Program-made: the position numbers and the translations under genes
The notes under the pieces: generated by a model
What the model saw: only the letters and a program-made list of their open reading frames with translations
Told to the model about the DNA's origin: nothing
Databases searched by the model: none
Assembly (NCBI GenBank): GCA_017617315.1
Contig: JAFZWM010000019.1
Location: 18,767 to 82,766 of the forward strand
Direction of reading: 5' to 3'
Source: Bacteroidaceae bacterium
GTDB taxonomy: Bacteria > Bacteroidota > Bacteroidia > Bacteroidales > Bacteroidaceae
DNA: 64,000 nucleotides
Shown: piece after piece, positions 61,543 through 64,000 of the stretch
Numbering within the stretch: position 1 is the stretch's first letter
Layout: each line of letters starts with the position of its first letter

Positions 61543-63864
61543 ATGAAGAAATCTTTTATATATATAATAATGTTGATGGTTGGTTTCACGGCATGTTCCG
61601 AGACGAAGAACATTGCCGAGAACGAAACCCTCTACACTGGAATCAGAAAGATAAAGTACGAGGACAAGGGCACTGGTCCGTACTACGACGAGATGATGAT
61701 AGAGCTTGATGCCGCTTTGGCATACGCTCCAAACGGCTCGCTGATGGGAAGTTCGTCGTTGCGCTCGCCGGTGCGCATTGGTCTGTGGACTTACAATGCT
61801 TGGGTGAACCATCAGAACACATTGTTCGGAAAATGGATGTTCAACGCCTTCGCAACATCGCCAACCTACATTTCGAATGTTGTTCCGAAGACGCGCGCGC
61901 TCGTTGCCACAAATACTCTTCACAACTGGGGATATTTCCGCGGAAAGGTTGATTATGACATTGTTAAGACTAGCGAACGAAAGGCAAAAATCGACTACAA
62001 CGTGAAGTTTGGTCCGTTGTATTGTCTCGACTCGATTGAATATCGCCCGTTTCCAAATACCGCCGACAGTCTGATAAAGGCAACTGCCGACAAGCGTCTG
62101 CTCATCAAGGGCGATGCATTCAGCGTCCTCAATCTCGACGAGGAACGCTCGCGAATTGCAACGCTTTTGCGCAACAACGGATATTATTATTTTCGTCCCG
62201 ACTACATTGCTTATCGTGCCGACACGGTTATGAAGAAGGATTCTGTTCAGATGAAAATCGAGCCGATTCCGTTCCTTCCGCAGAACGCCCAGCATCCGTG
62301 GTACATCGGAAACGTTAAAATCAATCTGAAAAAAGGTGCTCGCGACGTGCTTTCAGATAGTCTGAAGTCTCGCCGAAGCGGAACAATCGTAAAGTTCTCA
62401 GGCAAGAAATCGCCTTTGCGAATGGGTGTTCTCAACCGCAACCTAAATATCAGGAAAGGCGAACTGTATTCGGAAGAAAAGCAGAATGCGGCGATGCAGC
62501 ACATCAACGGACTCGGCATCTTCAGCTCGCTCGAGTTCAAGTGCGAGCCAACCGATACGCTTGCATCGTGCGACACAATGAATCTGGTTGTTAATGCCAC
62601 GATGGACAAACTTCTAGACGGCGACCTCAACCTTAATGTTGTTCAGAAGAGCAACGGCCAGGTTGGTCCGGGATTCGAGCTCGGCGTAACCAAGCGAAAC
62701 GTTTTCAGAGGCGGCGAGAGGCTCTCGTTCAGAGTAAACGGCTCGTACGAGTGGCAGACGCAGGATGTTGACGGACAGGGGGCAGATCGCATCAACTCTT
62801 ATGAATTTGGCGGCAAGATTCAGCTCGATTATCCTCGTCTGATGGTTCCCGGCTTCAGAAAATACATGCGCCGTCACTTCACTTATCCTGGAACGACGAG
62901 TTATGAGATTCATGCCAACATGCTTCATCGCGCCGGCTTCTTCGAAATGCTGTCGTTTGGTGGAGGCGTGAAATTCAGTTTCACCCAGAGCAGAACGCGC
63001 AAGCATACTTTCACGCCGTTCAGTCTTGTGTTCAACCGCCTCGTGTCAACAACCGAGCAGTTCGATGCCATTACCGCCGCCAATCCGGCTCTGGCAATGA
63101 GTATGAAAGACCAGCTCATTCCGGAGATGAGCTACACATACACATACGACGATGCGTGCAAGACTCACCGAAGCAAGCATTTCTATTGGGAAAACACCAT
63201 TGCTGAGGCTGGAAACATAATCTCTACTGTAAGGCTTTGCAAGGGCGATTCTTACTCTCGACAGGGCAAGACGCTCTTCAACAATCCTTATGCCCAGTAC
63301 ATTAAGATTACGAGCGATGCACGCCGCACATGGAATCTGAACGACAAGGACAAGTTCGTCTTCAGACTCTACGGTGGAATTATTTACGCCTACGGAAACA
63401 GTTCCGATGCGCCGTATAGTCAGCAGTTCTACACTGGCGGAGCTAACAGTCTGCGAGGCTTTACGGTTCGTACCCTCGGTCCGGGAAGCTTCCATCCTGC
63501 AACCCGAACCAAGTATTCGTACATCGACCAGACTGGCGACATCAAGCTTGAAATGAACCTCGAATGGCGTCCAAACATCGTCGGAAGTCTTTACGGAGCG
63601 TTGTTTTTCGATGCCGGAAACATATGGTCAATCCGCAGCGACTCCGAGCGTCCCGGCTCAAAGTTCAGCGGAAGCAACATTCTCGACCAGATTGCAACCG
63701 ATGCCGGCTTCGGCCTTCGCTACGATATGGAGTTTCTTGTCATCCGACTCGACCTCGGCTTCGGTCTTCATGCACCGTATGATACAGGTAAAAGCGGTTA
63801 CTTCAACATCCGTAAGCTAAAGGATATGACCAACTTCCACTTTGCAATTGGCTATCCGTTCTAA
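61543..63864 (+). CDS. tamL: TamL: lipidated BamA/TamA-family outer-membrane barrel
   Basis: 773 aa. A lipobox (MLMVGFTACSE, Cys18) makes it a lipoprotein, the mark of the Bacteroidetes TamL branch. POTRA-like domains (about 30-390) precede the Omp85 barrel, with GGANSLRGFTVRTLGPG (the loop-6 RGF motif) and a terminal FHFAIGYPF. It pairs with TamB to insert outer-membrane proteins or move lipids. Directly follows tamB and ends in a terminator. Confidence 0.9.
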   Translation: MKKSFIYIIMLMVGFTACSETKNIAENETLYTGIRKIKYEDKGTGPYYDEMMIELDAALAYAPNGSLMGSSSLRSPVRIGLWTYNAWVNHQNTLFGKWMFNAFATSPTYISNVVPKTRALVATNTLHNWGYFRGKVDYDIVKTSERKAKIDYNVKFGPLYCLDSIEYRPFPNTADSLIKATADKRLLIKGDAFSVLNLDEERSRIATLLRNNGYYYFRPDYIAYRADTVMKKDSVQMKIEPIPFLPQNAQHPWYIGNVKINLKKGARDVLSDSLKSRRSGTIVKFSGKKSPLRMGVLNRNLNIRKGELYSEEKQNAAMQHINGLGIFSSLEFKCEPTDTLASCDTMNLVVNATMDKLLDGDLNLNVVQKSNGQVGPGFELGVTKRNVFRGGERLSFRVNGSYEWQTQDVDGQGADRINSYEFGGKIQLDYPRLMVPGFRKYMRRHFTYPGTTSYEIHANMLHRAGFFEMLSFGGGVKFSFTQSRTRKHTFTPFSLVFNRLVSTTEQFDAITAANPALAMSMKDQLIPEMSYTYTYDDACKTHRSKHFYWENTIAEAGNIISTVRLCKGDSYSRQGKTLFNNPYAQYIKITSDARRTWNLNDKDKFVFRLYGGIIYAYGNSSDAPYSQQFYTGGANSLRGFTVRTLGPGSFHPATRTKYSYIDQTGDIKLEMNLEWRPNIVGSLYGALFFDAGNIWSIRSDSERPGSKFSGSNILDQIATDAGFGLRYDMEFLVIRLDLGFGLHAPYDTGKSGYFNIRKLKDMTNFHFAIGYPF

Positions 63865-63911
63865 CTTCGGACATCCATTCATTTATGGGACTTTGAAAAA
63901 ATAGTTTTTAA

Positions 63912-63948
63912 GATTCTGCCGAAATGTTTGGCAGAATCATTTTTTTTG
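63912..63948 (+). terminator. Terminator of the tamB-tamL operon
   Basis: GATTCTGCC pairs with GGCAGAATC and is followed by eight Ts. Confidence 0.85.
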
Positions 63949-63958
63949 CATATCTTTG
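63927..63958 (+). promoter_or_regulatory. Promoter of the tRNA gene
   Basis: A -33 TTTG (63927) and a -7 TATCTTTG (63951-63958) are 20 bp apart. The -33 box sits in the loop and right arm of the tamL terminator. Confidence 0.6.
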
Positions 63959-63975
63959 CAACCGCAAAACGAAAA

Positions 63976-64000
63976 GGTGCCATAGCTCAGTTGGTAGAGC
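63976..64000 (+). tRNA. tRNA gene, 5' end only (cut by window)
   Basis: GGTGCCATAGCTCAGTTGGT followed by AGAGC is a normal acceptor arm and D-arm. The anticodon lies outside the window. The 5' sequence resembles tRNA-Phe of Bacteroidales, but this cannot be confirmed. Confidence 0.85.

Overview
The window looks like a chromosome segment of a Bacteroidales bacterium, most likely Prevotella or a close relative (Xylanibacter/Segatella). Support comes from several signals: SusC/SusD outer-membrane pairs, many secreted lipoproteins, a type IX secretion (T9SS) sorting tail, promoters with the Bacteroidetes -7 box TAnnTTTG, few Shine-Dalgarno sites, and two xylan operons laid out like the xus and xyn clusters of Prevotella bryantii. 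No phage, insertion sequence or CRISPR array was seen. The right edge cuts a tRNA gene and the left edge cuts a cell-surface protein gene.

Layout. 1-3172 (-) is an envelope operon: two outer-membrane beta-barrel proteins and a T9SS-type cargo protein. 3173-4605 is a non-coding island of 11-bp and 106-bp repeats. 4606-13246 is a probable nucleic-acid scavenging locus: a nucleoside symporter diverges from a secreted EEP nuclease, a TonB-dependent receptor, two OB-fold-like lipoproteins and a NUC-family endonuclease. 13371-16721 is an Oar-like TonB-dependent receptor with its own promoter and terminator. 16896-20156 is a large DUF4450-like secreted glycosidase. 20690-21417 is a second repeat island, related to the first but inverted.

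21418-39007 is the xylan region. On the left, a GH43 enzyme overlaps a metallopeptidase-like protein with a broken zinc motif. Divergent from it is the outer-membrane operon SusC-SusD-SGBP-GH10; this GH10 has lost its acid/base and other active-site residues. A second operon follows: xyloside symporter, active GH10 xylanase, GH43 and GH67 alpha-glucuronidase. Together they would capture xylan at the surface, import oligosaccharides and cut them to xylose and glucuronate in the periplasm and cytoplasm.

39092-45011 is mostly housekeeping: a DHH phosphoesterase, then DUF4827-glmM-lipoprotein-hemW. 45034-47349 (-) is a single-chain GH43-GH28 protein, probably pectin-directed. 47487-56715 holds a nitroreductase, a lectin/redox/phosphatase operon, a His-rich CobW GTPase, an unrecognised protein with an internal duplication, and an M16 peptidase with a cyclophilin. 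56839-63864 is the TamB-TamL envelope assembly pair, followed by a tRNA start.

All functional calls rest on motifs and family knowledge read by eye. No database search was run.
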